Positions 44,839 to 54,836 of a DNA stretch of 64,000 nucleotides are shown one piece after another (position 1 is the stretch's first letter; the number at the start of each line of letters is the position of its first letter). Made by a program: the position numbers and the translations under genes. The stretch is taken from the NCBI GenBank assembly GCA_018268895.1, contig JAFDVP010000007.1:744001-808000 (forward strand), given 5' to 3'. The notes under the pieces were generated by a model. The model worked only from the letters and a program-made list of their open reading frames with translations. It was not told the origin of the DNA and did not search any database. This DNA is from Acidobacteriota bacterium (lineage in GTDB: Bacteria; Acidobacteriota; Terriglobia; Terriglobales; Acidobacteriaceae).

Positions 44839-46293
44839 TCAGTAGCTGCGCTGATACATGCGCGACATGCGGTCGTGCCAGGCCAGGCCGTCATTATCCA
44901 GCAGCGACCACCACAGGCCAAGCCCCAGCGGGGCCGTCGACAGGGCAAGAGCAAGGATACGTTTCCGCATCGCCGCGCGGGTGGGGTTCTCGTCGGAGAA
45001 GCTGCACAGTCCGATGCGCGCGTACCGCATTCCAGGCGTTGCGTCCGAGAAGGTGAAGAAGAGGTACTGATACCCAAAGCTAAGTGCAGTTACTGTGACA
45101 AACGCGCACAGGGCTGCCTGCGTCAGACTCATATGCAGCCCGCCGGGCGAGAGGTGCGAGGCCGTCAGGACGAGTCCTGCGAGGAAGATCATCGAGGCAG
45201 CCAGTATGGCGCAGGCATCCACCGCGGCCGACATGACGCGCAGGTTCAGCGGGGCTGCCTGGAATGGGGCCGCGTAGAGGTGCTCCGAGCCGGTTGCACG
45301 ATGCAGGTGTTGCGCGATGTGAGGTTCCGCATAGCTCTGCTGCGCCGGCTCGTAGTGGGCCAGACCCTCTTCAACTCCTCCGCGAGGCTGCGCGTCCAGC
45401 AGGATCGAGCTCCACTCCGGGGCCTCGGATTCGGCTGCAAGGTCAGGAGAGATCTGCTCGGCCTCGACCTCGAAGATGCGAAGCTGCGAGGGGTCGGGGT
45501 GCGCCTCGCTCTCCTCGCGCAAGGGGCCTTCGGCCAGACGCGGCCGGGCTTTGCGGGGAGCGACGAGCTGGCGCGGAAATTCGATCAGGTTGGCCGGGAT
45601 GTCGACCGTCGGCTCGACCGGGTCGAAGACAGGGTGCTGACGGAAGGCGATCTCTTCGTCCAGCGACAAAGTCTCTTCGGGGTCGATCGGCTCAACGGCG
45701 TCGGCCACGGCGTCGATGGCTTCGCGGGCCGATGTTCTTAGCGACCGATGGATGGCCGAGGGGTCGATCTCGGGCCTGCGAATGTCCTCCGCCAGCCGGA
45801 CCGTCAACGATGCGGCCTGCTGAACAGGGGGCAGGTCGAGCTGGGTGGCCGGTACGGGGCGCGCTTTGATGGCCTCTTGCCGGGGTTCGGCTGGGGTGGG
45901 AGCAAGCGCCGGTGTGGACTGCGGCTCGGCGGCATATTGGCTGAGCTCTTCCAGCAGATCGTACTGCGCCTGGGCCACGGCCTGCGCGTTCAGCGCGGCT
46001 ATCTCCGCTGCGGCCTCGGCCTGACGAATCGCGCGCTCAGCCTCTTCGGCAAGGAAAGCGCGGTAGCTCTTGGAGTGCGCGTAACGCTCGGCGACGGCGG
46101 CGGCGATGCGCGCCGTCCGTTCGCGCGCAGGCGTAGCGGTGGGTTGCGCGAGGTCTGCCGCAGTGTGATGGCCTTTGCGGTTGCGGTGCGCGGCCAGCCG
46201 TTCTGCAACCTGCTGTTTCAGCGCAAAGGGCTCCAGCGGAGACGGCTCTCCGGAGGGTGCATCCTGCGGCTGTAACTTTCGCTCTGCGCTCAT
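44839..46293 (-). CDS. RDD-domain membrane protein with long disordered N-terminal region
   Basis: 484 aa. Residues 1-345 are hydrophilic, Ala/Glu/Pro-rich and low-complexity, with a helical ERTARIAAAVAERYAHSKSY. The last 130 residues form an RDD domain (MSAAVDACAILAASM with Asp, helices near 370 and 405, TFSDATPGMRYARIGL, and WHDRMSRM at the end). RDD proteins are often transport-related, with conserved Arg-Asp-Asp. Only the membrane domain is conserved; the long head is unusual. It diverges from lptD with 56 bp between starts. Confidence 0.8.
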   Translation of the reverse strand: MSAERKLQPQDAPSGEPSPLEPFALKQQVAERLAAHRNRKGHHTAADLAQPTATPARERTARIAAAVAERYAHSKSYRAFLAEEAERAIRQAEAAAEIAALNAQAVAQAQYDLLEELSQYAAEPQSTPALAPTPAEPRQEAIKARPVPATQLDLPPVQQAASLTVRLAEDIRRPEIDPSAIHRSLRTSAREAIDAVADAVEPIDPEETLSLDEEIAFRQHPVFDPVEPTVDIPANLIEFPRQLVAPRKARPRLAEGPLREESEAHPDPSQLRIFEVEAEQISPDLAAESEAPEWSSILLDAQPRGGVEEGLAHYEPAQQSYAEPHIAQHLHRATGSEHLYAAPFQAAPLNLRVMSAAVDACAILAASMIFLAGLVLTASHLSPGGLHMSLTQAALCAFVTVTALSFGYQYLFFTFSDATPGMRYARIGLCSFSDENPTRAAMRKRILALALSTAPLGLGLWWSLLDNDGLAWHDRMSRMYQRSY

Positions 46294-46349
46294 GGTTCCC
46301 CTGGAAAACCTCGAACCCGCTGTGGGTCAAATTCAGTTAGCCTCAAAGA

Positions 46350-48998
46350 GTGGCGGCAAGTTCTACAAGTCTCGACGCAAGGGCCCGGGGGGTGTACCGC
46401 TCAGGCGGTTGCGTCTTGAAAAATGCTGAAGAATCCAGCGTTCGCAAAGCCAGACGAAGGCTGAATCGACGCATGGTTTATCTTCTGATAACTATCACGC
46501 TGGGCGCGGCAATTCATCCACAGTTAGCGGCCCAGGAGGTGTCAAATCAGGCACCTGCCTCTTCAGTATCGCAGACCATTCCTCCGGCACCCGAGGCCAA
46601 TGTGCCGCAAAGCTATCCCGACGCCATCATGCTGCCGGCCGCCGATGATGGAACCACCGTCGTCATCGAAAGCTCCGGGCCGCAGGCGAAGACGGGAAGC
46701 CGCTACACGCTCGACCGCGACGTCGTCATTACCTATAAAGACCGCCGTGTCGAGGCCGACCATATCGACTACGACAGCGAGAGCGGCGAGCTGAACGCCA
46801 GCGGCCATCTGAAGGTGACCGGGGGCGAGAACAGCGAGATGATCTCCGCCAGTCACGGCTCCATGAACCTGAAGACGCAGACGGGCCGCTTCTTCGACGT
46901 CACCGGCTCCGTCGGCCTGAGGGCGGGCAGAAGGCCGGTCTACGATAACGGCCAGCCGTTTCTCTTCGAGGGCAAGATCGTCGTCAAGACCGGCCCGCAG
47001 GAGTACGACGTCTATGGCGGCTCGGTCACCTCGTGCGAGCTTCCGCACCCTGACTGGCAGCTCTTTGCCGGCAAGTTCAGCGTTACCAGCACGCAGGCCA
47101 CGGCGCGCAACAGCGTCTTCCGCGTGCTCGATATTCCACTGGTCTACCTGCCGTATGTCACGCATCCCGTAGGCGGCGACAACCGGCAGAGCGGGTTTAT
47201 GGTTCCGGTCATCGGCCAGTCCTCGACCAAGGGCCTGGTGCTGGGCGAGCAGTACTACCTGGTGCTCGGCCGCAGCGCCGACATGACAGCGGGCGCGGAG
47301 TATTTCTCCAAACGCGGGTGGGCGCAGTCGGCGACGTTCCGTTATCGCGGGCTGGGGAACAACTTTGCCCTCGCCCACTACAGCGGGCTGCTCGACCGCG
47401 GCTTCCTTTCGGGCGGCCAGATGGTGAACCAGGGCGGGCAGGACGTCGTCTTCTCGGGCCGATACGACCTCAACGGCAAGACGCGCTTCGTCGCCGACAT
47501 GGAGTATCTCAGCTCCTACCCCTACCGCGAGGCGTTTACCGAGAACTTCAACCAGGCCGTATCGAGCGACATTCTCTCGATCGGCTATGCCGTCCATGAG
47601 TCCAACGGGTTTGCCTGGGACCTGCGCTCCGACCGCTACCAGGGCCTGAAACGTGCGGGAACGCCGACCGTCTCCGAGCAGCAGGTGCGCATCTTTCATG
47701 CGCCGGCCCTCGATCTGTTCTCGACGGAACACCAGCTCGGCAACACGTGGCTCCGCTGGAACGTCGATAGTTCGTTGACGGGCTTGAAGCGCGTTCAGCC
47801 GAACTTTTCGACCTCGGGCCTTACTCACCGTTTTGACCTGCATCCCCAGCTCTCGCTTCCGCTCAGCGGCTGGGGTTGGCATCTGCGCTCGGCCGTCGCA
47901 GTGCGCGAGACGATTTACAGTCGCAGCAAGGCAAACACCCCCCTGCTGCCCCCTGTCGAGGAGGGCGAGGCTGTCAATCGCGCCGATGTCGAGGTCGAGG
48001 TGGAGGGACGTACCCCTGTTCTTGAGCGGACCTTCTCGTCGCCGCTGGTGAAGCGCCTCTTCGGCTCCGAGGTAAGGCACACCATTGAGCCTGCGGCCAC
48101 CTACAGGCTGGTGCGCGGGGTGGACAACTTCCAGCGGATCCTGCGCTTCGACGACACCGACATCGTCAGCAATACCAACGAGGTCCGCTACGGCGTTACC
48201 CAACGGTTCTTTCTGCGGCAAAAGAAGGACCAGCCATGCGATGAGAAGCTCTCCGGCAATGCCGCGGGAAGCGATGCGTGGACCGGGGCCGCCGCCGCGG
48301 GAGTGATGGGAGGCGCGCCCGGCAGCGCTGCTGCCGATGCCGGTTACACGGCTGCGCCGGCGCCCTGCGGCAGCCGCGAACTGCTCAGTTGGCGGCTCAC
48401 GCAGAAGTACTTCCTCGACCAGAACTTCGGCCATGCCGTCGTGACGGGCCGCCGCAATATCTTTGAGACCACGCTGGCGCTGTCGGGAATCGCCTTTCTC
48501 ACCGAGCCGCGGGAAATCTCTCCCCTCGTCTCACGGCTGCGCTGGAAGACGTCGGACAAGTTCGATGTCGAATGGGACTTCGACCTCGATACGGGCGCAA
48601 AGAAGTTCACGTCGAACAATGTGCTGGTGAACTTCCACGAGGGCAATGTCTTCTCCGGCCTCAGCTATGCAAGATTGAACGCCCCGGGCCGCTTCAATAC
48701 GGCGGGCTTTTCGTCCAACGTTTCGGATTTCACGCAGTTGAGAGTCCTTCTCGGTTATGGCGGCCCCGCCAAGCGCGGTCTGGGGATAGCTGCCAATACC
48801 GGCCTCGACCTGAACCGCGGCGAGGTGCAGTACGGGGCCTTGCAGGTGCAATACAACTGGGACTGCTGCGGCTTCAGCGTGGAGTATCGCAAGTACGAGC
48901 TTGGCTCAGCCCGTAACGAAAATGCGTACCGCTTCAACTTCACCCTGGCCAATATCGGCACTGCTGGAAATCTGAGACGAGCGGAGAGACTGTTTTAA
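46350..48998 (+). CDS. lptD: LptD LPS-assembly outer-membrane protein
   Basis: Up to 882 aa. The start is uncertain: GTG 46350, TTG 46416 or ATG 46473, the last two giving a good signal peptide (VYLLITITLGAAIHPQLAAQ). Residues about 110-230 are the LptA/OstA jelly-roll (VVITYKDRRVEADHIDYDSE; ASGHLKVTGG). The remainder is the 26-strand barrel, with PLVYLPYVTHPVGGDNRQSG at its start. It inserts LPS into the outer leaflet. A Gly/Ala-rich insert lies near 650-690. No lptE seen. Confidence 0.92.
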   Translation: MAASSTSLDARARGVYRSGGCVLKNAEESSVRKARRRLNRRMVYLLITITLGAAIHPQLAAQEVSNQAPASSVSQTIPPAPEANVPQSYPDAIMLPAADDGTTVVIESSGPQAKTGSRYTLDRDVVITYKDRRVEADHIDYDSESGELNASGHLKVTGGENSEMISASHGSMNLKTQTGRFFDVTGSVGLRAGRRPVYDNGQPFLFEGKIVVKTGPQEYDVYGGSVTSCELPHPDWQLFAGKFSVTSTQATARNSVFRVLDIPLVYLPYVTHPVGGDNRQSGFMVPVIGQSSTKGLVLGEQYYLVLGRSADMTAGAEYFSKRGWAQSATFRYRGLGNNFALAHYSGLLDRGFLSGGQMVNQGGQDVVFSGRYDLNGKTRFVADMEYLSSYPYREAFTENFNQAVSSDILSIGYAVHESNGFAWDLRSDRYQGLKRAGTPTVSEQQVRIFHAPALDLFSTEHQLGNTWLRWNVDSSLTGLKRVQPNFSTSGLTHRFDLHPQLSLPLSGWGWHLRSAVAVRETIYSRSKANTPLLPPVEEGEAVNRADVEVEVEGRTPVLERTFSSPLVKRLFGSEVRHTIEPAATYRLVRGVDNFQRILRFDDTDIVSNTNEVRYGVTQRFFLRQKKDQPCDEKLSGNAAGSDAWTGAAAAGVMGGAPGSAAADAGYTAAPAPCGSRELLSWRLTQKYFLDQNFGHAVVTGRRNIFETTLALSGIAFLTEPREISPLVSRLRWKTSDKFDVEWDFDLDTGAKKFTSNNVLVNFHEGNVFSGLSYARLNAPGRFNTAGFSSNVSDFTQLRVLLGYGGPAKRGLGIAANTGLDLNRGEVQYGALQVQYNWDCCGFSVEYRKYELGSARNENAYRFNFTLANIGTAGNLRRAERLF

Positions 48999-49083
48999 GG
49001 CCTTCCCAATCGGTGCCTGCAATTGCGCCGCCGTCACCGGACGCCGTCATTCCCCGGCCGGGATAGAGCAGCGCCTATCGGCA

Positions 49084-49130
49084 CCGGGTGCCCCATCTTT
49101 CGCGGTTTCATCGCGAAGGTGGGATGTACG
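49084..49130. repeat. palindromic repeat, family A (forward)
   Basis: CCGGGTGCCCCATC, then a stem TTTCGCG-GTTTCAT-CGCGAAGGTGGGA. It overlaps the in-frame region upstream of the chosen dnaG start. Confidence 0.8.
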
Positions 49131-49172
49131 ATCAAATCCCGCGCATCATTTAAACTCAACCCAGCACTCGCC

Positions 49173-50963
49173 GTGTCCGACAACTTCGCCCAACTCGTAA
49201 AGCAGCAGGCCGACATCGTCCGCATCGTCGGCGAGTACGTCAAGCTGCGCAAGACCGGTGCGCAGAACTACACCGGGCTTTGTCCTTTTCACAAAGAAAA
49301 GACCGGCTCCTTCTCCGTCAATGCCACGCACGGCTACTTCTACTGCTTCGGCTGCCACGAAAAAGGCGACGTCTTCACCTTCGTCCAGAAGCTCGAGAAC
49401 CTCAGCTTCCCCGAGGCCGTTCGCGCCGTCGCGCAGAAGGCCGGCATTCCTCTGCCCAAGCGCGAGTTCAACTCGCCCGAGGAGGCGCGCGACGCGGGCC
49501 TGCGGCGTCAGCTCATCGACATCCACGAGGCCGCGACACAATACTTTGAAGCCGCACTCAAGACACCCGAGGCCGCGCGCGCCCGCGAGTACATGACCGG
49601 CCGCGGCATCACCACCGAGACAGTGGCAAAGTTCCGCATCGGCTATGCGCCCGACGACTTCAACCACATGCGCAACGCCCTCGCGCAGCACTTCCCCGAA
49701 GACGTCCTCCGCGCCAGCGGGCTTTTCTCATCCAGGGAGCAGGCCGACGGCTCGCAGGGGCAGATGTACGCCCGCTTTCGCAAGCGCGTCACCTTCCCCA
49801 TCGCCAACGAGCAGGGCAAGACCATCGCCTTCACCGCCCGCGCGCTCGACTCGCAGGACGAGAAGGGCCGCGACATCGCCAAGTACCTCAACTCGCCCGA
49901 GACCGCGCTCTATACGAAAGGACAGGTCCTCTTCAATCTCGACAAGGCCAAGGCCGACATGCGCGCGCACGACTTCGCACTGCTCGTCGAGGGACAGATG
50001 GACTGCATCTCCGTCTACATGGCCGGCATCCGCAACGTGCTCGCGACGTCGGGCACAGCATTTACCGAGGCCCAGGTGCGCCTGCTCTCGCGCTTCACGA
50101 AGCGCGTTGTGGTGAACTTCGACCCCGACACCGCAGGCGCGAACGCCGCGGAAAAGTCCATCGCGCTGCTCACCGAAGAGGGCTTCGAGGTGAAGATCGT
50201 CACGCTCGAAGGCGGCCTCGATCCCGACCGCTTCGTACGCGAACACGGCCTCGAGGCCTACATGGCCGCGTTGCGGACAGCGAAGCGTCACCCCGACTAC
50301 CTCATCGACCGTGCCCGCACGCTGCACCCTGCGCGCACCGCCGATGCCAAGGTGAAGGCGATGAACTTCCTCCTGCCGCACATCCGTCGCATGCCCAACG
50401 CGCTCCAGCGCGACGAGTTCGCCGCCGATGCCGCGCAGAAGCTCGGCATCGACTCCGCCATTCTGCGCCAGGAGCTGCGCCAGGCCGCCGCCCAGCGTAG
50501 CGAGAGCGTGCGCTCGCACCAGCACGATCCCGCCAGCGAGACTGAGCGCATCCTCCTGCGCGCCCTCGTCCTCGGCGAATATGATCCCGCGCGCCAACTC
50601 GCCGCATCACGCCTCGCCGAGCACCCGGAGTTCTACGACGGCCTGCCCTCGGCCTCGGTCATCGAAACGCTGGCCAACGCGCCCGCGCCCGAAAATCCTC
50701 TCGACGCCGCGCCCGACCAACCCACGCGTGTCATGTTGGCCCGCGCTCTCGAGCACTCCCACGGTCCCGACGACACCGGCACAGCCTCGCTCCCAGACCA
50801 GGTCGAAGACGCGCTGCACACCCTCGAGCATCGCCACATGCAGCGCCGCCAGCGCGAGCTCCGCGCACAGATCGCCGAGGCCGAACGTCGCGGCGACAAC
50901 ACCATGGTCGCCACACTCATCCACGAACGCATGCAGCTCGACCGCAGACTCCGCGAACACTGA
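49173..50963 (+). CDS. dnaG: DnaG primase
   Basis: 596 aa from the GTG at 49173; an in-frame ATG-like extension from 49023 contains a repeat and is not expected to be translated. The CHC2 zinc finger has Cys37, His40, Cys58 and Cys61 (CPFHKEKTGSF...FYCFGC). The TOPRIM core has LLVEGQMDCISVYMAGI (metal Glu) and VVNFDPDTAGANAA (DxD). The C-terminal helicase-binding domain is present. It makes RNA primers for replication. No Shine-Dalgarno is evident. rpsU is not upstream and rpoD is 4.3 kb downstream. Confidence 0.95.
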   Translation: MSDNFAQLVKQQADIVRIVGEYVKLRKTGAQNYTGLCPFHKEKTGSFSVNATHGYFYCFGCHEKGDVFTFVQKLENLSFPEAVRAVAQKAGIPLPKREFNSPEEARDAGLRRQLIDIHEAATQYFEAALKTPEAARAREYMTGRGITTETVAKFRIGYAPDDFNHMRNALAQHFPEDVLRASGLFSSREQADGSQGQMYARFRKRVTFPIANEQGKTIAFTARALDSQDEKGRDIAKYLNSPETALYTKGQVLFNLDKAKADMRAHDFALLVEGQMDCISVYMAGIRNVLATSGTAFTEAQVRLLSRFTKRVVVNFDPDTAGANAAEKSIALLTEEGFEVKIVTLEGGLDPDRFVREHGLEAYMAALRTAKRHPDYLIDRARTLHPARTADAKVKAMNFLLPHIRRMPNALQRDEFAADAAQKLGIDSAILRQELRQAAAQRSESVRSHQHDPASETERILLRALVLGEYDPARQLAASRLAEHPEFYDGLPSASVIETLANAPAPENPLDAAPDQPTRVMLARALEHSHGPDDTGTASLPDQVEDALHTLEHRHMQRRQRELRAQIAEAERRGDNTMVATLIHERMQLDRRLREH

Positions 50964-50988
50964 TCGCAGCCATATACCACCATTAAAG

Positions 50989-51199
50989 CCGGGTGCCCCA
51001 TCTTCGCCGCGCAGCGGCTAAGGTGGGCAATCGCGCGACGCGCGATCCGTTTCGACTCACCGAATGTCCCTGCAAACCCACCTTAGCGACGATAAAACCG
51101 TCGGGGGCACCCGGATTTTGTCAACCTGAACCGCCGGGTGCCCCATACATGACGCGGCCTTATCGCGGCATGTGTGGGCATTCGAGCGAAGCTCGAACC
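50989..51199. repeat. cluster of three family-A repeats
   Basis: A forward copy (CCGGGTGCCCCATCTTCGCC...GGCTAAGGTGGG) starts at 50989, an inverted copy (CCCACCTTAGCG...GGGGGCACCCGG) lies at 51079-51113, and a third, complete forward copy is at 51134-51199. The third has stem CCCATACATG / CATGTGTGGG and ends in ATTCGAGCGAAGCTCGAAC. They occupy almost all of the 309-bp dnaG-flippase gap. Confidence 0.88.
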
Positions 51200-51272
51200 T
51201 CTCCCCGCGTTGTTACAATCAACCCATGCGGGCAGACTCCTCACCCTCACATCCGGGGGCACAGGACAACTG

Positions 51273-52667
51273 ATGGACTCCTCCACCAAGCGCCGGCTCG
51301 CCGTCGGCTTCCTCGTCAACTGGACCGGCAAGCTCGCCACTGTCATCATCCAGCTCATCCAGGTCCCCGTCTTCCTTAAATACTGGAGCGTGCCTCTCTA
51401 CGGAGAGTGGATGATCGTCACCGCCGTGCCCGCCTACCTCAACGTCTCCAGCATGGGCTTCGGCGACGTGGCCGGTAACGAGATGACCATGATGATGGCG
51501 CGCGACGACCGCGACGGCGCCCTGCGTGCCTTTCAAAGCTGCTGGTGGTTGATCACCATCATCTGCGCCGCCGGTATCGCGCTGCTCGCGGCGGCGCTCT
51601 ACTTCTTCCCGGCCGCGAAGCTGCTTCGTCTGCACGAGATCGACGCTACCGACACCAAGTGGATCATCTTTTACCTCGGCTGCTCCGTCCTGCTTGGCCA
51701 GCTTGAGACGCTGTTGCAGGCCTCCTACCGCAGCATCGGACGCTACTCCTACGGCACCTTCATGAAGAACGCGTACTCGCTGGTGGCCTTCGGCTTCATG
51801 ATCCTGCCCGTCTTCTTTCATGGCGGACCCCGCGCGGCTGCGCTGGCCTATGCCCTGGCCAATGCCTTCTTCACCATCCTGCTCTGCTTCATGGTGCGCC
51901 GCGATATCCCCTGGATACGTTTCGGCTGGAGTCATGCCAGCTTCGCCGAGATACGCCGCCTCGCCGCTCCCGCCTTCGCCTTCATGGCCTTTCCCGTCGG
52001 CAACGCCATCAACCTGCAGGGAACGCTGATGGCCGTCGGATACGCTCTCGGCCCTGTCGCCGTCGTCGTCTTCGGCACGGCGCGCACCGTCTCCCGCGTT
52101 GCGCTGCAGATGGTGCAGATGGTCAACAACACCTTCTCGCCAGAGCTCTCCGCTTCCTTCGGCCAGCACAACATTCCCCTCACGCGGGCCCTGCACCGCC
52201 GCGCCTGCCAGATGGCGCTTGCCATCGCCATCGCCATCGTCCTGACGATGATCACGGTCGGGCCCTGGTTTCTCACGCACTGGACGCGCGGGCACGTCCC
52301 TCCCAGCCGCCCGTTGCTCGCCGTGCTGCTGGTGGTCGTCGTCTTCTATTCCCTCTGGTCCACCAGCTCGGTGCTGCTCTCGGCAACCAACCAGCACCAG
52401 AAGCTCGCGGCTTACTATATCGCCGGGACCAGCATCACCATCGCCTTCACCTATCTGTTCGCAAAGGTCTACGGACTCTACGGCGCCGCCGCTTCGCTGC
52501 TCATCTCCGAGACGATCATGAACTTTTACGTTCTTCCCGCGTCGCTTCGTATCTCCCACGACACCTTCAAAAACTTTCTGGCCAGCTTGCTCCACTATCC
52601 GGCATCGCTTAGGCCGGCGGCATTGCTGGCCCGCATCGCGCGTTCAAAGCCCGACCTCGAAAGCTGA
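51273..52667 (+). CDS. polysaccharide flippase-like MATE/Wzx membrane protein
   Basis: 464 aa from ATG 51273 (AGGA upstream). About 12-14 hydrophobic helices in two bundles; the N-terminal FLVNWTGKLATVIIQLIQVP and VFLKYWSVPLYGEWMI match the Wzx/oligosaccharide-flippase (PF01943-type) start. Later LLSATNQHQKLAAYYIAG resembles the same superfamily. It probably moves lipid-linked glycans across the inner membrane. No glycosyltransferase cluster is adjacent, so the substrate is open. Confidence 0.8.
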   Translation: MDSSTKRRLAVGFLVNWTGKLATVIIQLIQVPVFLKYWSVPLYGEWMIVTAVPAYLNVSSMGFGDVAGNEMTMMMARDDRDGALRAFQSCWWLITIICAAGIALLAAALYFFPAAKLLRLHEIDATDTKWIIFYLGCSVLLGQLETLLQASYRSIGRYSYGTFMKNAYSLVAFGFMILPVFFHGGPRAAALAYALANAFFTILLCFMVRRDIPWIRFGWSHASFAEIRRLAAPAFAFMAFPVGNAINLQGTLMAVGYALGPVAVVVFGTARTVSRVALQMVQMVNNTFSPELSASFGQHNIPLTRALHRRACQMALAIAIAIVLTMITVGPWFLTHWTRGHVPPSRPLLAVLLVVVVFYSLWSTSSVLLSATNQHQKLAAYYIAGTSITIAFTYLFAKVYGLYGAAASLLISETIMNFYVLPASLRISHDTFKNFLASLLHYPASLRPAALLARIARSKPDLES

Positions 52668-52766
52668 GCTGCATGTTTTCCCGCTTGCGCAATCTCCCGC
52701 CGATCGGCTAATTTGGCTGCCACCAATTCGAGATGCGGTTCGCCGGTCATAAAATACGGAGTTTGA

Positions 52767-54380
52767 ATGAAATCCTCCATCGAGATCAAGGGCATTGCCG
52801 CGGCCATGCTCACTCCACTCCTCTTTGGCCCTGCCCCGCGCCACCTGTGCGCTCAATCCCCAACCGTCTCGCCTGCTACCATGCCGCGCGCAGGCGCCGT
52901 CGATCCGCGCTTTCAGGCCTACAACATCGAGATGGTCGAGGTCACCGGCGGCCGCTTCTGGGCGCCATACAAGCAGCAGGGCAAGCCGCAGGCAGACGAC
53001 GCCTCAAAGGCATCCGTCCCCGCAGGCATGGATCCGTCGCTCTACCGCTACCGCCCGCCCATCGACCTCTACAACGCGAAGCTGCGCAGGCTCGCCGCAG
53101 CGCTCGGGCCGTCGTATGTCCGCGTCTCGGGAACCTGGGCCAACTCCACCTACTTCCACGACTCCTCCTCGCCCGTGCCTGAGAAGCCGCCAGCCGGCTT
53201 CAACAGCGTTCTCACCCGCAAGCAGTGGAAGGGCGTCCTCGACTTCTCCAGGGCCGTGGATGCAAAGATCGTCACCTCCTTCGCCGTCAGCACCGGCGTC
53301 CGCGACGCCAGCGGCGTCTGGACTCCCGTCGAAGCGAAGAAGGTGCTCAGCTACACCAGAGCCAACGGCGGCTCCATCGCCGCCGCCGAAATGTTCAACG
53401 AGCCCACCTTCGCCTCCATCGGCGGCGCACCCAAGGGCTACGACGCCCAGGCTTATGGGCGCGACTTCAAAGCCTTCCACGCCTATATCTCGAAGGCCGC
53501 GCCGCACATGACCCTCCTCGGCCCGGGCTCCATCGGTGAGGCTGGACTGTTCGTTGGCCCCATGGCAAAGACGATGATCCACTCCGCCGACATGCTCGCA
53601 GCCTCCGGCCCGGGCCTCAATGCGTTCTCCTACCACTTCTACGGCGCAGTCTCCCAGCGCTGTGCCCGCATGGGAGCCGAGGGGGGTATCGCCAAAAACA
53701 CCCCCGAGACCGCCCTCACCGACGACTGGCTCTCCCGCACCCTCCGCGACGAGGAGTTCTACTCCAAACTCCGCGATCAATACCTCCCCGGCAGGCCCCT
53801 CTGGCTCACCGAGACCGCCGAGACCGCCTGCGGAGGCGACCCCTGGGCTTCGACCTTCATCGATAGCTTCCGCTACCTCAACCAGCTCGGACTGCTCGCC
53901 CGCCGCAGTGTCCAGGTCGTCATGCACAACACGCTGGCCTCCAGCGACTACGGCCTGCTCGACGAAGACACCCTCAATCCACGCCCCAACTACTGGTCCG
54001 CCCTGCTCTGGCACAAACTCATGGGCGCCACCGTCCTCAGCCCGGACTCAGCCGCCAACCCCGCATCGCCGCCCGTCTATATCTATGCCCACTGCCTGCG
54101 AAACCAGTCCGGCGGAGTCGCCATCCTCGCCATCAACGCCGACCGCAACGCCGCGCACGAGATCACTCTGCCCCAGGCCTCCGAGCGCTACGTCCTCTCG
54201 TCCGACAACCTCTTGAGCACGCAGGTCTCACTCAATGGAGTCGACCTCACGCTCGACAGCAAGGGCGACCTTCCCGCCATCGCCGGAACCCCAACCCCCG
54301 CAGGCACCATAATCCTGGCCCCTGCCACCATCACCTTTCTGGGAGTCGCCAAAGCCAACAACCCGGCCTGCCGGAAATAA
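52767..54380 (+). CDS. secreted GH79-like glycoside hydrolase
   Basis: 537 aa with an N-terminal signal (about 1-30, ending HLCAQ). It is a (beta/alpha)8 protein with clan GH-A features: VRVSGTWANSTYF on strand 2, acid/base Glu212 in AAEMFNEPTF, FSYHFYGA, and nucleophile Glu349 in WLTETAETA. A C-terminal beta-sandwich ends with GTIILAPATITFLGV. The pattern is closest to heparanase / beta-glucuronidase (GH79) types, suggesting cleavage of glucuronic acid-containing polymers. The family call is from motifs alone. Confidence 0.72.
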   Translation: MKSSIEIKGIAAAMLTPLLFGPAPRHLCAQSPTVSPATMPRAGAVDPRFQAYNIEMVEVTGGRFWAPYKQQGKPQADDASKASVPAGMDPSLYRYRPPIDLYNAKLRRLAAALGPSYVRVSGTWANSTYFHDSSSPVPEKPPAGFNSVLTRKQWKGVLDFSRAVDAKIVTSFAVSTGVRDASGVWTPVEAKKVLSYTRANGGSIAAAEMFNEPTFASIGGAPKGYDAQAYGRDFKAFHAYISKAAPHMTLLGPGSIGEAGLFVGPMAKTMIHSADMLAASGPGLNAFSYHFYGAVSQRCARMGAEGGIAKNTPETALTDDWLSRTLRDEEFYSKLRDQYLPGRPLWLTETAETACGGDPWASTFIDSFRYLNQLGLLARRSVQVVMHNTLASSDYGLLDEDTLNPRPNYWSALLWHKLMGATVLSPDSAANPASPPVYIYAHCLRNQSGGVAILAINADRNAAHEITLPQASERYVLSSDNLLSTQVSLNGVDLTLDSKGDLPAIAGTPTPAGTIILAPATITFLGVAKANNPACRK

Positions 54381-54434
54381 CCGCTCGCACCCAAACCCCC
54401 AGCTCTCCACGAACAACGCTAGAGGATAAAAATG

Positions 54435-54494
54435 TGCCATCCTGAGCGAAGCCTCTCGCGGTCTCACCGCGAGAGGTGCAGTCGAAGGATATGC
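54435..54494. repeat. family-B repeat with variable hairpin
   Basis: GCCATCCTGAGCGAAG, then the perfect hairpin CCTCTCGCGG-TCT-CACCGCGAGAGG, then TGCAGTCGAAGGATATGCGG. Same flanks as at 32908 but a different central stem. Confidence 0.85.
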
Positions 54495-54522
54495 GGTTTG
54501 TTCGTTTCAGCGGAGAGTGAAG

Positions 54523-54741
54523 ATGACAACAGTCGAAGTAATAGGCGTAGGCGACGGACTGGGAATCATTCTCCCGCCTGAAAGCCTGAAGCACCCCAAC
54601 GTCGAAGTCGGAGACACCCTCTACGTAACCGTAAAACCGAATGGCATCCATCTCTCAGCAATCGAACCCAAAACGCTCGAGGCCATGAATCGCGTCATGT
54701 ACAAAAATCGGGACGTTTTGAAGAGACTCGCCGATTCATAA
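54523..54741 (+). CDS. AbrB/MazE-type antitoxin, toxin not found
   Basis: 72 aa from ATG 54523 (GGAGAG five bases upstream). The swapped-hairpin DNA-binding fold is recognisable: VEVIGVGDGLGIILPPESLK, then VEVGDTLYVTVKPNGIHLS, then a helical tail AMNRVMYKNRDVLKRLAD. Homologues are usually followed by a Doc or PemK-type toxin gene. Here the next 95 bp contain no such ORF, and the downstream gene is a zinc-ribbon protein. It is either an orphan antitoxin, a relic, or a stand-alone transcription factor. Confidence 0.8.
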   Translation: MTTVEVIGVGDGLGIILPPESLKHPNVEVGDTLYVTVKPNGIHLSAIEPKTLEAMNRVMYKNRDVLKRLADS

Positions 54742-54836
54742 ACCCCTTTATGCGCAGAATCGCAAAGACTGTTGGTTTCTTTGGCTTGGCGTGCTGATAA
54801 CTCCCATTTTCATAAGCATTTACAATCTCGTTAGTC

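Noticed and set aside
46563..48434. 623-codon minus-strand open frame opposite lptD
   Set aside because: Shadow frame; lptD on the plus strand has the expected signal peptide and OstA domain.
49023..49172. N-terminal extension of dnaG
   Set aside because: It contains a family-A repeat, and the conserved primase N-terminus begins at the GTG at 49173.
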